This document shows positions 42,162 through 43,219 of a DNA stretch of 43,219 nucleotides, piece by piece. The position numbers and the translations under genes were made by a program. Location: positions 1 through 43,219 of the forward strand of contig CACDCI010000005.1 of NCBI GenBank assembly GCA_902551215.1. The letters run 5' to 3'. Numbering within the stretch: position 1 is the stretch's first letter; the number at the start of each line of letters is the position of its first letter. The notes below the pieces were generated by a model that did no database searches, was not told where the DNA came from, and was given only the letters and a program-made list of their open reading frames with translations. Source of the stretch: an uncultured Pelagibacteraceae bacterium (lineage in GTDB: Bacteria > Pseudomonadota > Alphaproteobacteria > Pelagibacterales > Pelagibacteraceae).

Positions 42162-43219
42162 ATGAGTTTAATTACATCGGTTAAAGTTATAAATTCCGGA
42201 AAAGCTATTCTTTTATATCGAAAATATGGTACACCTCTGAGATATCACTCTACTTGGTTACGAGATAATGCTTTAGATTCTAAAACGAGAGATAAAAGTA
42301 ATGGGCAACGTCTAATTACAATTTCTGACATACCGGCTAACAATTATATTGAATCAGCTTTACTTGATAAAAAAGGTAGAAATATAACATTAAAATTTTT
42401 ACCTGATAAAAAAAAAGTTAAGTTTTCATCAAAATGGCTTGAACTGTATGCTTACGACAAAAAAACAAATAATTCAAAAATTTGGATAAATCCGAATTTG
42501 AAAGTTTGGTCAAATACTACAATAAAAAAAATTCCAATTATTAATTACAAAACTGCAAAATCAAATAAAAAACTACTTCTAAGATGGCTTAAATCTCTTC
42601 ATTGTTTTGGTTTTGCAAAAATGTCTGGTTGTGGAAAAAAATCTGGAACTGTAACAAAAATAACAAAACTTTTTGGATATGTTCGTGAAACTAATTATGG
42701 TAAATGGTTTGATGTAAAGTCAAAAATAAATGCGGTTAATTTAGCTTTTACAAATCTTGGTTTACAAGCTCATACTGATAATCCATATAGAGATCCTGTT
42801 CCAACAATACAAATTCTTCATTGTCTTAAAAACTCTACGGACGGTGGAGATTCCAAAGTTGTAGACGGTTTTAATGCGGCTATCAAATTAAAAAAAATGA
42901 ATAAAAAATATTTTAATTTACTTTCTAAATATTGTTCACGTTTTGAATTCAAAGGGAAAAAAAATGTTCATTTAAAATCTCGTTTTCCAATGATTGGATT
43001 AACTCCAGATAATGAACTAATATCTATTCATTTTAATAATCGTTCTGTAGCACCAATTGTTGATGTTCCCTACAAAGATATGTTAAATTATTACAAAGCT
43101 TACCGTAAATTTTCCGATATCATTAATGATCCAAAAATGGCAATTAATTTTAAATTAAAACCAGGTGACTGCTTTATCGTTGATAATACCAGAGTTCTTC
43201 ATGCAAGAACTGCTTATGT
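42162..43219 (+). CDS. gamma-butyrobetaine/trimethyllysine dioxygenase-like protein, 3' truncated by window
   Basis: A 352-codon partial frame from ATG 42162 to the window edge. The N-terminal DUF971-like domain shows RYHSTWLRDNALD at 27-39, and the TauD/TfdA dioxygenase domain follows from about 130. The iron triad is His204-x-Asp206 (LQAHTDNPY) and His347 (NTRVLHART), with VDGFNAA and PIVDVP in usual places. Family members hydroxylate gamma-butyrobetaine (to carnitine) or trimethyllysine with 2-oxoglutarate. The zinc cysteines normally after WLRDN are absent. The missing C-terminus is probably under 40 residues. It lies 22 bases after the transporter stop. Confidence 0.85.
   Translation, partial: MSLITSVKVINSGKAILLYRKYGTPLRYHSTWLRDNALDSKTRDKSNGQRLITISDIPANNYIESALLDKKGRNITLKFLPDKKKVKFSSKWLELYAYDKKTNNSKIWINPNLKVWSNTTIKKIPIINYKTAKSNKKLLLRWLKSLHCFGFAKMSGCGKKSGTVTKITKLFGYVRETNYGKWFDVKSKINAVNLAFTNLGLQAHTDNPYRDPVPTIQILHCLKNSTDGGDSKVVDGFNAAIKLKKMNKKYFNLLSKYCSRFEFKGKKNVHLKSRFPMIGLTPDNELISIHFNNRSVAPIVDVPYKDMLNYYKAYRKFSDIINDPKMAINFKLKPGDCFIVDNTRVLHARTAY

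Noticed and set aside
1-43219. CRISPR array, insertion sequence, integrase, prophage structural genes
   Set aside because: No regularly spaced repeats, no transposase or recombinase motifs and no phage structural proteins were seen on either strand.

Overview
The window is a stretch of a very AT-rich, tightly packed genome of the SAR11 / Pelagibacterales type (marine Alphaproteobacteria). I infer this from gene content: two dimethylglycine-dehydrogenase-like FAD-GcvT fusions, a DmdA-like GcvT protein, a gamma-butyrobetaine-type dioxygenase, a TauABC-like importer next to an omega-amino-acid:pyruvate aminotransferase and alanine dehydrogenase, gaps of a few bases between genes, and very low GC. 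No sequence search was run, so the assignment is inference.

Region 1 (1-8.2 kb) is a defence island. A C5 cytosine methyltransferase (118-1140, +) converges on a five- to six-gene minus-strand operon: a 56-residue ORF with a perfect ribosome binding site, two unrecognised proteins, a GHKL ATPase of the MORC/paraMORC kind, a Z1-domain superfamily II ATPase with a LysM-like insert, and a PD-(D/E)XK nuclease of the DUF4420 kind. This matches the GHKL + Z1 + nuclease + methyltransferase restriction-modification clusters described for prokaryotic MORC relatives, with extra small genes. A short plus-strand unit follows (7726-8188). Its second gene and a minus-strand CAT-anticodon tRNA are both cut at about 8153, which marks the island edge or another recombination junction.

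Region 2 (8.2-15.5 kb) resumes core-like genes: MOSC protein, small membrane proteins and a two-HTH protein. Then comes a minus-strand operon of aminotransferase, alanine dehydrogenase, SET-domain protein and a DMGDH-like enzyme.

Region 3 (15.6-25.6 kb) runs divergently: a TauA/TauB/TauC-like ABC importer (TauC with a ~400-residue N-terminal extension), an Ldh2-family dehydrogenase (ComC-like), DhaL, then DhaK, a phosphotransacetylase-family protein and a HisD-superfamily dehydrogenase resembling HpsN. An epoxide hydrolase and a small membrane protein are inserted on the opposite strand. Read together with the aminotransferase/Ald pair, this suggests uptake and partial catabolism of C2/C3 sulfonates (taurine, dihydroxypropanesulfonate). 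Xsc and sulfopyruvate decarboxylase are not in the window.

Region 4 (25.6-37.5 kb) holds mixed small operons: LysE exporter, hydrolase, cupin, Asp/Glu racemase, methyltransferase plus a coupled 34-residue membrane peptide, 1-Cys peroxiredoxin, then ETHE1-like persulfide dioxygenase-cysE-cysK-epimerase. After these come several small proteins, a tandem SMR pair lacking the usual membrane glutamate, a 3-hydroxyisobutyrate-dehydrogenase-family enzyme, an AhpD-like protein, a glutamine amidotransferase and a HisN-type phosphatase.

Region 5 (37.5-43.2 kb) concerns methylated amines/betaines: a second DMGDH-like fusion, a DmdA-like GcvT protein, an EamA transporter and a gamma-butyrobetaine-type dioxygenase cut by the window end. 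No CRISPR array, rRNA, intact tRNA, IS element or integrase gene was seen.
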